DNA from: Candidatus Thorarchaeota archaeon
Lineage (GTDB): Archaea; Asgardarchaeota; Thorarchaeia; Thorarchaeales; Thorarchaeaceae
Assembly: GCA_016841005.1 (NCBI GenBank)
Contig: JAEORG010000151.1
Location: 1 to 24,022 of the forward strand
Reading direction: 5' to 3'
Length of the DNA stretch: 24,022 bases
Numbering within the stretch: position 1 is the stretch's first letter; every line of letters begins with the position of its first letter. This document shows, in pieces, positions 15,866-23,479 of the stretch. A model generated the notes under the pieces. The model was not told the DNA's origin. It saw only the letters and a program-made list of their open reading frames with translations, and searched no databases. Made by a program: the position numbers and the translations under genes.

Positions 15866-17059
15866 GTGGAACCATCGTATGATGCCATAGTAGTTGGTGC
15901 AGGACCCGCTGGAAGTAATGCGGCAAGAACGATAGCAAAGAATGGCTATAAGACTCTTTTAATTGACCGTAGGAAAGTTATTGGTATTCCTGTTCAATGC
16001 GGTGAGTATCTTCCCACTCCACGTGAAATGAATGATATGTTTCCAGAATCCCCTAGAACTCAAAGGCTGGCAAATCCTCCCAAAGAGGTAATCACAAACA
16101 AGACAACTCATATGTCACTTTGTTCTCCTCGCTCAAAAGAATACAGATTCAAGCTCGAAGCTAATGTGGTTGACAGAGTTCTATTCGATCAGCATCTTGC
16201 AAATCAAGCATCGGATGCAGGTGCAGCTATCTCTCTGAATACCAGAGTGATCGCGCGGAATCAAGAGAATGTTCTGAGAGTGAAAATGGAGAGTGGCATT
16301 CAGCACATTAAAGCAAGAGTCATCATAGGAGCAGATGGGCCTCAGTCAATTATAGCAAAGTCGATTGGATGTCACTACCATGATGAGATACGCGACATGA
16401 GCCAATCCTTACAATATGTCATGGAGGGAGTTGAGTTTAATCCTCAGCATCCCAAGATGTTCTTCGGTCACAGTGTCGCTCCTGGGGGATATGCTTGGGT
16501 TATACCAAAAGAGGAGGGCATCGCGAATATTGGATTTGGACTAAGACGTTCTTTTATGATTCCAGGGGTTGCATTGAAATCTTATCTAGATAACCTGCTC
16601 AGAAAAAATCCAATTGTTACACCGCATGTCAAGAATGCAAGAATACAATCTCGCGTTGCTGCAAGTATTCCAGTAGGAGGCCCAGTTAGACCATCTTTTA
16701 CTAAATCTGTCCTTTTAGCTGGTGATGCCGCTGGGCATGTTATGGCTTCAAATGGTGGTGGAATTCCAACCGCGATGGCTGGTGGTGAAATTGCGGGTGA
16801 AACGGTTGTTGACCACTTCAGCAAGGGTTCAAGCCTTGCAGAATATGAGCGGCGATGGAAGAAGGAGTTTGGTGTTCAACTTTACTCAGCACTAGCTATT
16901 TTACGTGTAGCTGATTGGATGATGCGAACCGACTCTCTTACAGAAGTTGCAATGAAACTGTCTGGATCAATCTATCTTGAAGACGTAATTAGGTGCAGAT
17001 TGCCAAAACCTATCTCATTCGGGACACCTCTGATATCAAAATTGTTCCAGTGGCTTTGA
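15866..17059 (+). CDS. Geranylgeranyl reductase family FAD-dependent oxidoreductase
   Basis: This family reduces double bonds in isoprenoid chains: in archaea, of digeranylgeranyl glycerolipids to saturated membrane lipids, and sometimes of quinone or dolichol side chains. The 397-residue protein has the FAD site YDAIVVGAGPAGSNAA (about residues 5-20), LLIDRRKVIGIPVQCGE with the conserved Cys-Gly-Glu, ARVIIGADGPQS in mid-protein, GGYAWVIPK, and SVLLAGDAAGHVMASNGGGIPTA-like sequence with the second FAD motif. These are the family hallmarks. GTG 15866 gives the usual short N-terminus (MEPSYDAIVV) and has AGGTG twelve bases upstream; GTG 15851 would add five hydrophobic residues and lacks a site. 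It is divergent from mutS. Whether the substrate is membrane lipid or the quinone suggested by nearby genes cannot be told. Confidence 0.92.
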   Translation: MEPSYDAIVVGAGPAGSNAARTIAKNGYKTLLIDRRKVIGIPVQCGEYLPTPREMNDMFPESPRTQRLANPPKEVITNKTTHMSLCSPRSKEYRFKLEANVVDRVLFDQHLANQASDAGAAISLNTRVIARNQENVLRVKMESGIQHIKARVIIGADGPQSIIAKSIGCHYHDEIRDMSQSLQYVMEGVEFNPQHPKMFFGHSVAPGGYAWVIPKEEGIANIGFGLRRSFMIPGVALKSYLDNLLRKNPIVTPHVKNARIQSRVAASIPVGGPVRPSFTKSVLLAGDAAGHVMASNGGGIPTAMAGGEIAGETVVDHFSKGSSLAEYERRWKKEFGVQLYSALAILRVADWMMRTDSLTEVAMKLSGSIYLEDVIRCRLPKPISFGTPLISKLFQWL

Positions 17060-17226
17060 ACTGTATCTATTCTCATCAGGATAAAAATGAAAGCCTCCCA
17101 TCATCTCATAACGTACTCGAATGGTGGGAATCCAATGACAAACCTGGTTCAAGTCTTAAGGCTCAGTCAAAGCTCTTGGAACGACTAGTTACTAACATGG
17201 AAGTTTTATTTCAGGAGAAGACCTGA
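17056..17226 (+). CDS. Possible small protein of 56 residues overlapping the reductase stop
   Basis: A TTG at 17056 overlaps the TGA stop of the reductase gene (TTGA), and the frame runs to TGA at 17224-17226. The polar sequence SHNVLEWWESNDKPGSS followed by a probable helix KAQSKLLERLVTNMEVLFQEK looks more protein-like than random. GTG 17050 is an alternative start. There is no clear ribosome-binding site, so it would depend on translational coupling. It has no recognisable domain and could be untranslated 3' sequence or the relic of a longer reductase tail. Confidence 0.3.
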   Translation: MNCIYSHQDKNESLPSSHNVLEWWESNDKPGSSLKAQSKLLERLVTNMEVLFQEKT

Positions 17227-17252
17227 TATTAATGGGCCTCTCTCCAATTTCA

Positions 17253-18470
17253 TTAGCTTAATTCCATTAGGTCGATGAATAGGTCTTCAATATTTACGAC
17301 CTTGATATCATGACCATCCCGTTGCACTGCATCTAGAAAGTTAAGCTTGCAGAATACGCAGGAAGATATCAGAGTCGTTGCACCGGTTTCTAATGCCTCC
17401 TGAATTCTTTTAGACGCGATATTAGTTGCATTATCACCGAACCCAGCCTTGAATCCGCCTCCAGCACCACAACACTTTGAATTGTATCTGTTTCGTTCCA
17501 TCTCCACAAATTTGATGCCTGGGATGCTCTTAATGACTTCTCGAGGCGCATCAAGAATTCCTACATGTCGCCCCAAGTGGCATGGATCATGATATGTCAC
17601 CGTTTCATCGTAGCCATTCTTCCAGTTGAGTTCACCTTTCTTAGCTTTGAGAGCTAAGAACTGAGTTAGATGTTGTGTACTGAAGGGAAGTAATCCTCCG
17701 CGTTCACGATAGAATTTTGGCCAGTCAAGTGTTGTTGTACGGTAACATCCAGAGCAAGAATAGATTAGGTGTTCGACACCTCTCCTCTTAAACTCGTCAA
17801 TGTTGTGGTTGATAACTTCATCAACCTTCACATCTCCAACATGTTTCTTAGAACCATCTTCCTGTTTTTGATAAACTGGTTTTACGACCTGCCCAGTTCT
17901 TATCAATGGACTGCAGCAACAGAATTCTTCGCTCCCAAGGATTTGCGGTTCTATTCCAAAATAATTCAGCATTTTTACTGTTGCAACAGGAATCTCTGGT
18001 CTTCTAAATGAGCCTGTACAACCGACGAAATATCCCCACTTTGAATCATCTGAAACCTTAAGATCAGGAGTTAACCAAGCCGCTCGTTCATCTGGGTTTT
18101 CGTCAAAGGGATTATGTTTGAAGTATACCCTGTCACCCATTGCACCAAGTTTTGCATATGGACCCTTTCCGATTTCGACAAGTCGTTTTCGCAGGTCCTC
18201 TATTATATCGACATATGGAACTTTAATTGGACATCTTTCCACACATTGCTCGCAAGTTGTGCAAGAATAGACAGCTTTGACAAAGTCGTCATCAACTGAT
18301 AGATTTCTTTCAATGTATGATCTTAGAAGCCGTAATCGACCACCAGCAAACATTGCCTCTGTCCCAAATTCTTCATAGCTTGTGCAAGTCCATCTGCATG
18401 TAGAACAGTTACTACAAAGAACAATCTTGTCGGGGTCAAATTCGAATTCGCTCGTGAAGTAACGTCGCAT
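17253..18470 (-). CDS. GlcF/HdrD-like iron-sulfur oxidoreductase with two CCG domains
   Basis: The 405-residue protein is the electron-transfer partner expected beside GlcD-type flavoproteins. Two [4Fe-4S] ferredoxin-like motifs lie near the N-terminus: C19xxC22xxC25xxxC29 (CSNCSTCRWTC) and CTTCEQCVERCP. Two cysteine-rich CCG domains (as in HdrB, HdrD, GlcF and LutA) follow: the first has FVGCTG, EEFCCCSP and SCSGCY; the second has HDPCHLGRH, KCCGAGGG and SSCVFCK. There are no membrane segments. ATG 18470 overlaps the stop of the upstream flavoprotein (TAATG) and has GGAGG ten bases upstream, so the in-frame ATG at 18494 is rejected. It is the last gene of the operon. In heterodisulfide reductase, CCG domains carry a noncubane cluster; whether this protein acts on a disulfide or only relays electrons cannot be told. 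Confidence 0.94.
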   Translation of the reverse strand: MRRYFTSEFEFDPDKIVLCSNCSTCRWTCTSYEEFGTEAMFAGGRLRLLRSYIERNLSVDDDFVKAVYSCTTCEQCVERCPIKVPYVDIIEDLRKRLVEIGKGPYAKLGAMGDRVYFKHNPFDENPDERAAWLTPDLKVSDDSKWGYFVGCTGSFRRPEIPVATVKMLNYFGIEPQILGSEEFCCCSPLIRTGQVVKPVYQKQEDGSKKHVGDVKVDEVINHNIDEFKRRGVEHLIYSCSGCYRTTTLDWPKFYRERGGLLPFSTQHLTQFLALKAKKGELNWKNGYDETVTYHDPCHLGRHVGILDAPREVIKSIPGIKFVEMERNRYNSKCCGAGGGFKAGFGDNATNIASKRIQEALETGATTLISSCVFCKLNFLDAVQRDGHDIKVVNIEDLFIDLMELS

Positions 18471-19951
18471 TATTGTTTTTCCTCCTTGACCCATTCTGGT
18501 ACTTCTAGGATATTCTTCGCCACCCTGAACAGAGCCATTAACCTTCTAATCTTCCCGTTCATGGTAAACATCAGATTCAATCTTCTATAGGTAAGATTCG
18601 CTCTAGTCAGCTTGTCAGGATTCATGATATTATATGGATCCCATTTCTTACGTATCTCTAAGTAGCCCTGATGATCATCAGGTTGGAATTTCTTCAAATA
18701 GACTGAATTTTGAAGCCCTAATGTATAGAGCTTCGCTTCTTGCTTGTAAGCATCTTTTACTAAATGATGAAGCATAGATTTACCAGACATGAAATGCATC
18801 CAATGACGGTGATCGGATGGAGCGAAGACACAGAACCTGAAGTGCGTTTCAGGTCCTAAGACCATGTAGAAACACGAATTGATTTTGTAATTCTTTGCAA
18901 TCCGATACATCTTCTTAGTGATCATTGGTACTTTGTCTGGAGTTATCCAAAAATTCTGCATCGAAAGAGTAGGTACCTCTAACTTGAGCTTCATCTCAAT
19001 GATGAACCTATCTTCCCAATTCTTTTGATAATAGTCATCTCCTACATCAAAACCTCCAGAAGCCACAAAGACATCTCGAGCCATTTTTAGACCTTGCTCC
19101 ACTTCCTCATTTGTCCCATCATATGTAACAACTATGAAGCACCCTTCTTTTACGTGAGGGGGAAGCCCACCATGACTACGCCACTCATACTCGAGATCAG
19201 TAATCCTCATGTAAATAGGCTTGAGTGACGCGTTGGCTAACCATTTTGCGGCATCACACGCCTTCTCAACAGATTCGAAGGCAAACATTAAGCCATCAAT
19301 ACGTTCAGGTTTAGGCTTAATCTTAAGTTTCATTTCAACAACCACACCAGCAATTCCACTCGTCCCATAGAACAGTTCCATATCTGGTCCAGTTATTGTT
19401 TCAATTGTTCCATCTGGTCTGACGACAGTCATCTCGAGAATATTATCCAAGATAGTGCCATATTTGGGAGTACCGATACCCGCCTTTCCGCCAATAGCCA
19501 ACCAACCACCTAGGGTCGATGCGGGGGCACTCTGGGGAGTCACTCTTTGAACAAATCCTCTCTTTGCAAGTCTACGATCAAGAACTTCCCACACTATACC
19601 TGATTGGACTCGTACCCACATCTCCTCTGAGTTGATGTGAATCATCTTATCCATCCTTTTAGTGTCAATAATTATTCCACCTCGTGTTGGGCTTGCAGAT
19701 CCATAATAACAAGTACCACCACCTCTCGGTACAACTGGTATTTTCTTTTTAGAGGCGAATTGTAAAATCATTGAAACCTGTTCTGCATCAGTTGGCCATG
19801 CAACATAGTCTGCCAGCCATTTCTTCTTCCACCTATAATGATAGTAAGGAATTCCTGTTGTATCACCACTTGCAGAGAGACGCTCTGTTATGCTACTACT
19901 AACCCAGGGCAGGTCTGTTAGTTCTTGAAAATCTTGGATTACTTGAGTCAT
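18470..19951 (-). CDS. GlcD-like FAD-binding oxidoreductase (second flavoprotein of the operon)
   Basis: The 493-residue protein belongs to the VAO/PCMH flavoprotein family, type 4 (GlcD, D-lactate dehydrogenase, alkyl-DHAP synthase). The FAD domain (about 50-235) shows PVVPRGGGTCYYGSASP for the diphosphate, GIIIDTKRMDKMI, PQSAPASTLGGWLAIGG and YGTILDNILEMTVV. The C-terminal catalytic half closes with the family ending KKWDPYNIMNPDKL, followed by a tail of about 45 residues that is amphipathic rather than membrane-spanning. The reaction is probably oxidation of a 2-hydroxyacid or a similar alcohol; the substrate is unknown. ATG 19951 is preferred over GTG 19954 because GGAGG is seven bases upstream. 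It follows the small membrane gene by 11 bases and is coupled to the iron-sulfur gene downstream (TAATG). It is paralogous to the 22083 gene, sharing layout and tail. Confidence 0.93.
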   Translation of the reverse strand: MTQVIQDFQELTDLPWVSSSITERLSASGDTTGIPYYHYRWKKKWLADYVAWPTDAEQVSMILQFASKKKIPVVPRGGGTCYYGSASPTRGGIIIDTKRMDKMIHINSEEMWVRVQSGIVWEVLDRRLAKRGFVQRVTPQSAPASTLGGWLAIGGKAGIGTPKYGTILDNILEMTVVRPDGTIETITGPDMELFYGTSGIAGVVVEMKLKIKPKPERIDGLMFAFESVEKACDAAKWLANASLKPIYMRITDLEYEWRSHGGLPPHVKEGCFIVVTYDGTNEEVEQGLKMARDVFVASGGFDVGDDYYQKNWEDRFIIEMKLKLEVPTLSMQNFWITPDKVPMITKKMYRIAKNYKINSCFYMVLGPETHFRFCVFAPSDHRHWMHFMSGKSMLHHLVKDAYKQEAKLYTLGLQNSVYLKKFQPDDHQGYLEIRKKWDPYNIMNPDKLTRANLTYRRLNLMFTMNGKIRRLMALFRVAKNILEVPEWVKEEKQ

Positions 19952-19962
19952 CACTAAACCTC

Positions 19963-20337
19963 CTACATTAAGAATTGAATATATCCCATCACGAAGACTG
20001 TAGTCCAGGAAATGAGGGCAATTAGTCCTGGAATCTTTGTCCTTACGCCTGATATACCAGTAATGAAGGCGATTATCCCAAATGTATACCCGATGATGCC
20101 TATAATTATGTGAATCAAATGAAATAGGTCAACTGAACTACCTAACACGAGAGCTGTAGTAGGTAGTATGCCTATGACGTTGATTGTTGTTAATATCAAA
20201 GCGAGTCCGGCACATACGCCATGAGCGAAAGTATACTTTTCTTTCGATATCTGGTATAGAAGAGTACCGATGCCAAGCAAGATTATTGCAGGCAGTCCTA
20301 GTATGATTCCCATGTGAAAATTCGGTATTAGTTGCAT
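19963..20337 (-). CDS. Small four-helix membrane protein, possible haem or quinone-interacting subunit
   Basis: This 124-residue protein has four membrane helices at about 8-28, 38-60, 72-96 and 103-122. Histidines lie near or inside helices: H8, H40 (FAHGV), and the pair in LFHLIHI at the start of helix 3. Small four-helix proteins with helix-end histidines include DUF420-type and cytochrome b561-like proteins, so it may bind haem or quinone, but no full family pattern is visible. Its place between two GlcD-like flavoproteins suggests that it is the membrane anchor or electron-exit subunit of the complex. ATG 20337 has GGAG nine bases upstream, and the gene begins 18 bases after the upstream flavoprotein stop. 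Confidence 0.85.
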   Translation of the reverse strand: MQLIPNFHMGIILGLPAIILLGIGTLLYQISKEKYTFAHGVCAGLALILTTINVIGILPTTALVLGSSVDLFHLIHIIIGIIGYTFGIIAFITGISGVRTKIPGLIALISWTTVFVMGYIQFLM

Positions 20338-20355
20338 ATTCTTTCTCTCCTTTCA

Positions 20356-22083
20356 TTAATGCCATATTCGACGAAACAGTCGCATGAATGGTCCTCCAAT
20401 TGTTAGTAGAAATCCCACAGGTACTAAATTAATAATGATCACAAGTACATATCCAAGTATCATCCCTAACCAAAATGTGAGAATAAAACCCAGGGCATCC
20501 GTGGGGACAATCCATGGGACGTAGGCCCCAATGATACTTGGGAATAACCATCCTGCTAGAACAAGTACAATAGGAACCGCAATCGATGCCACGAACATTA
20601 TGAGTAGATTAAATCTCAAAGACAGATTTAGTGGTCCAGAAAATACTTTGTTGGGATTTATGCTGTTTCTAGGATCTACACGTTTTTTGAGATCTGACAT
20701 CTGTCCTAGCTTCTCTTTACCATAATATGATCTTGAATGTGGGACGTTCCACATTCCTATGCTATAGGCCCTGCCGCCGTTCTTTATTCCTATATTGATG
20801 AAATCTAGTGATCTATACCAACCCATTAAAAATGGAATTGTTCTTCTTTCATCATCAAGAAACCATGCGAGTGCTGCAACTTCTCCGTTTATAGTCACAG
20901 CGCCTTCAACAGCTAATAATTCTCCTCTAAAATGTTCTTCAATATCCTCCAAGAACTGGTCAAAGTTTGCTAAAGGCACATAGACTTCCGATGGTGCTAC
21001 ACTTGGTCCTAATCTCTTTATCCGGAGGGGATAAAATCTCTCATCCCACTCATGATTAGCAATTTCATCAGACGCAATCACACCATTATTACGTTCAACG
21101 AAATGACGGAACTTCTCGAGCTCTGCGGCAACCTCATCATCTGTTCCCTCATAAGTGCCGAGGATTACCCACTCTCCCGCGGTAGGTGGAGCTTTGTCTA
21201 CATCCTTTAGCATATGGTAGAATGATTTTGTGATGAAGTGTAAGTAGAAAGGTCTTGTTGCTTCAAGGATATCTAAAAGTGCCTGAAACATTAATCTTCT
21301 ACTTCTAAAAGATGCAACCATCGGACGGATATTCTGTAAAGGTATCAGTTTCAAGACAACCTTCGTAATGATTCCCATTGAACCATTACTATCGACAAAG
21401 AGATCCGATATATCATCATCAAATTTCATTTCATCAATTGGTGCCCAATGATATGTATGAGATCCGGGATAGTACTTGTACTCTGGCTCTTTTTCATCTA
21501 CTGAGATTTTCTGACCATCAGTTTTTGTTCGTAGTACTGTGCCATCAGGAAGTACTACTTCTAAATCAACAACCTGGTTTTTAATCCCACCATACTTCGT
21601 ACTTCCAATACCTGTGCCTCCAGCGGCAACCCAACCGCCAACTGTACTCGATGGGGCACTTGATGGATATGCGGCTAAAGAGAGTCCCTCATCCTCTAGA
21701 GCCTCTAATAGCTTTCCCCAAATTATACCAGCTCCAACTTCCACAGTCATATTCTCTTTATCGATAGAATAGACTTCATTCATCCGTGTCATTTCAACGA
21801 TGAGACCACTTCTGGTAGGTAGAGCTCCGCCATAGCCCGACGTTCCGTGTCCTCTCGGTACGACTGGAATTCCCTTTGCACTGCAGTACTTTAGAAGATT
21901 AGAAACAATTTCAGTTGATGTTGGTTGAGCTATTGCGTCAGCCTTAGTCCGTAAGAGATCATTTACGAGCCCTGGAAGGGCCGCGATATCACTTGAATAG
22001 AGGTTTCTCATGTAGTCTTCTGCAGAAAAGTAGTCCTCTCCAACTATATCCGCAAGTTCCTGCAGCTCTTTCCGTTTGATCAT
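20356..22083 (-). CDS. GlcD-like FAD-binding oxidoreductase with fused C-terminal membrane helices
   Basis: The 575-residue protein is a VAO-type flavoprotein (GlcD/D-lactate dehydrogenase group). The FAD domain shows PVVPRGHGTSGYGGALP, GLIVEMTRMNEVY, PSSAPSSTVGGWVAAGGTGIG and KYGGIKNQVVDLEVV, and the catalytic half ends with the family motif RVDPRNSINPNKVF. Unlike usual members, about 85 extra residues follow, with three likely membrane helices: LIMFVASIAVPIVLVLAGWL, ALGFILTFWLGMILGYVLVI, which runs into IINLVPVGFLLTI. The chain would therefore be held in the membrane with its flavin domain probably on the cytoplasmic side, as there is no signal peptide. ATG 22083 has AGGAG ten bases upstream; TTG 22092 would overlap that site. 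It is the first full gene of a four-gene operon. The substrate is unknown; an electron path to the membrane quinone pool is the likely role. Confidence 0.93.
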   Translation of the reverse strand: MIKRKELQELADIVGEDYFSAEDYMRNLYSSDIAALPGLVNDLLRTKADAIAQPTSTEIVSNLLKYCSAKGIPVVPRGHGTSGYGGALPTRSGLIVEMTRMNEVYSIDKENMTVEVGAGIIWGKLLEALEDEGLSLAAYPSSAPSSTVGGWVAAGGTGIGSTKYGGIKNQVVDLEVVLPDGTVLRTKTDGQKISVDEKEPEYKYYPGSHTYHWAPIDEMKFDDDISDLFVDSNGSMGIITKVVLKLIPLQNIRPMVASFRSRRLMFQALLDILEATRPFYLHFITKSFYHMLKDVDKAPPTAGEWVILGTYEGTDDEVAAELEKFRHFVERNNGVIASDEIANHEWDERFYPLRIKRLGPSVAPSEVYVPLANFDQFLEDIEEHFRGELLAVEGAVTINGEVAALAWFLDDERRTIPFLMGWYRSLDFINIGIKNGGRAYSIGMWNVPHSRSYYGKEKLGQMSDLKKRVDPRNSINPNKVFSGPLNLSLRFNLLIMFVASIAVPIVLVLAGWLFPSIIGAYVPWIVPTDALGFILTFWLGMILGYVLVIIINLVPVGFLLTIGGPFMRLFRRIWH

Positions 22084-22139
22084 TGCAACCAATCTCCTAG
22101 AGCCAAATCATCCAAATACTTGGTGAAAGGTTTTGCCAT
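22080..22139 (-). CDS. Possible 19-residue leader peptide, coupled to the first flavoprotein gene
   Basis: ATG 22139 opens a short frame, MAKPFTKYLDDLALGDWLQ, whose TGA stop overlaps the flavoprotein ATG 22083 (ATGA). A strong ribosome-binding site, GAGAGAGGG, lies five bases upstream, and a TATA box at 22192-22198 puts transcription near 22170, so this is the first start in the message. The site could be masked by a weak 5-base stem (CCTCT/AGAGG, 22146-22150 with 22160-22164). It may be a coupling peptide or a chance frame. Confidence 0.35.
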   Translation of the reverse strand: MAKPFTKYLDDLALGDWLQ

Positions 22140-22191
22140 TTTTGCCCTCTCTCCAAGCAAGAGGAAGTTTCGGACTGTAACTAAAATCAGA

Positions 22192-22198
22192 CTATAAG
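22192..22198 (-). promoter_or_regulatory. TATA box of the flavoprotein/iron-sulfur operon
   Basis: CTTATAG on the minus strand predicts a transcription start near 22170, about 87 bases before ATG 22083. That is a long leader for an archaeal gene and is where the leader peptide lies. Confidence 0.45.
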
Positions 22199-22204
22199 AG
22201 CATA

Positions 22205-22246
22205 TCGGAAAACCAAAAGAATAAAATCATAGTTATCAAAATTACA
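22205..22246 (-). terminator. T-rich stretch, possible terminator of the polyprenyl synthase transcript
   Basis: The minus strand carries several short T-runs (TTTTGAT, ATTTTATTC, TTTTGGTTTTCC) 45-90 bases after the synthase stop. Archaeal terminators are often such oligo-T clusters without a stem. No strong hairpin is seen. Confidence 0.3.
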
Positions 22247-22292
22247 TAACGTAGTTAATTTTGTCTGTTTTATTTTGATTCTGTAAATATTA

Positions 22293-23351
22293 TCAGTGTA
22301 GGCGCTGAAGAACAAAGTCTGCAATCATCCTAAGTAGTTCTTCATTCTCAAAGTCATGGTCGTCGAGTGCACGCTTTGCCTTCGCCACATAATCCTGAGC
22401 GAGTGCAATAGCCTGTGGAATTGCATCGGTCTTATGTATCAACTCGAGGGCATAAGATGTATTTCCTTCTGACAATAGATTAAGACATCTGTCTCTCTCA
22501 GATTCTGAACAAGTATCCAGTGCATGAACAAGTGCATAACTACATCTTTGGGAAAGAAGATCTGAATGAACAGACTTGCCAGTTATCTCCTTTGATGAGA
22601 TTATATTCAGGACATCATCTCTAATTTGGAAAGCAAAGCCAAGATTCTCTCCGTAGGCTTTAAGGGCAGAGCATTGGGTTGATGTACCTCCACCAACGGA
22701 TGCACCCATATTCGTTGCTGTTCGTATGAATGACACTGTCTTCTTCTCTATCATTGTCAGATAGTTGTCCTTTGTCATTTCTGCTGGATTGTTTGCTTGC
22801 ATCAGCATATCAGCGGCTTCTCCTTCACACATTCGCATACCGCCTTCAGCAACTTCCAAGAGAAGTTCAGGAGTTGAATGCTTCCCAATCATCCTTACTG
22901 CTTGTGCGATGAGTAAGTCCCCAGCTAGAATTGCCATTTTCTGCCCATATTTCTCATGTGTGGATTTTACTCCTCTTCGTAAAGGATCTTCATCAATAAC
23001 ATCATCGTGTATCAAACTGGCAGTCTGTGCAAACTCGGTTGCTATTGCAAATGGGATAGCTTTACTGGCATCTCCTCCAACAGCTTCACACGCTAATACG
23101 ACAAGTAGCGATCGAAGTCTCTTCCCTCCCGCTCGAAGGAGGTGTGCAGCAGTTTCATAGAGAATTTCTGGTTCTCCTTTCCTTTCTCCAAGAAACTTCT
23201 CTATCTCATTATTAATGATACCCAAGCGGTCACGAATGATTTCACTCTTTGAGAGCTCATCGAGAAAAGTTATTTCCGCATTTGATGATGTTGTTTGTCT
23301 GAACGTGTCGGGATCTTGGTCCTTTGTTGTAACTCCGTCATGTTCAGGCAA
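22293..23351 (-). CDS. Polyprenyl diphosphate synthase (trans-isoprenyl chain elongation)
   Basis: The 352-residue cytoplasmic enzyme adds isopentenyl units to an allylic diphosphate. The first Asp-rich motif is IHDDVIDED followed by RRG, with GGKRLR upstream and the conserved GDLLIAQA and YLTMIEKKT regions. The second Asp-rich motif reads RDDVLN, so the usual last Asp of DDxxD is Asn. The absence of bulky aromatic residues just before the first motif (QTASLIHDD) suggests a long product, as in octaprenyl-type synthases or GGPP synthases, but exact chain length is not readable. About 30 extra residues precede the family core. The start is TTG 23351, with AGGAG nine bases upstream. It is divergent from the MenA-like gene, so it could supply the quinone side chain; membrane-lipid GGPP is the alternative. 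Confidence 0.93.
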   Translation of the reverse strand: MPEHDGVTTKDQDPDTFRQTTSSNAEITFLDELSKSEIIRDRLGIINNEIEKFLGERKGEPEILYETAAHLLRAGGKRLRSLLVVLACEAVGGDASKAIPFAIATEFAQTASLIHDDVIDEDPLRRGVKSTHEKYGQKMAILAGDLLIAQAVRMIGKHSTPELLLEVAEGGMRMCEGEAADMLMQANNPAEMTKDNYLTMIEKKTVSFIRTATNMGASVGGGTSTQCSALKAYGENLGFAFQIRDDVLNIISSKEITGKSVHSDLLSQRCSYALVHALDTCSESERDRCLNLLSEGNTSYALELIHKTDAIPQAIALAQDYVAKAKRALDDHDFENEELLRMIADFVLQRLH

Positions 23352-23479
23352 TTATAGTGGCTCCTATTCTAGACTAACTCAGTTGTTACCAATTTCATTT
23401 CCCCTATTAAGGCATTCTGACAATGGGTAAGAGTTTTTAGGAATACGAGTTGACCGCCTAAAGTAAGAGGACGACAGAG

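Noticed and set aside
16582..16824. Minus-strand open frame within the reductase gene
   Set aside because: Antisense shadow of the second FAD motif region; composition is not protein-like and no start signal is present.
18471..18494. Earlier ATG at 18494 for the iron-sulfur gene
   Set aside because: The GGAGG site lies downstream of it and fits ATG 18470, which also overlaps the previous stop as TAATG.
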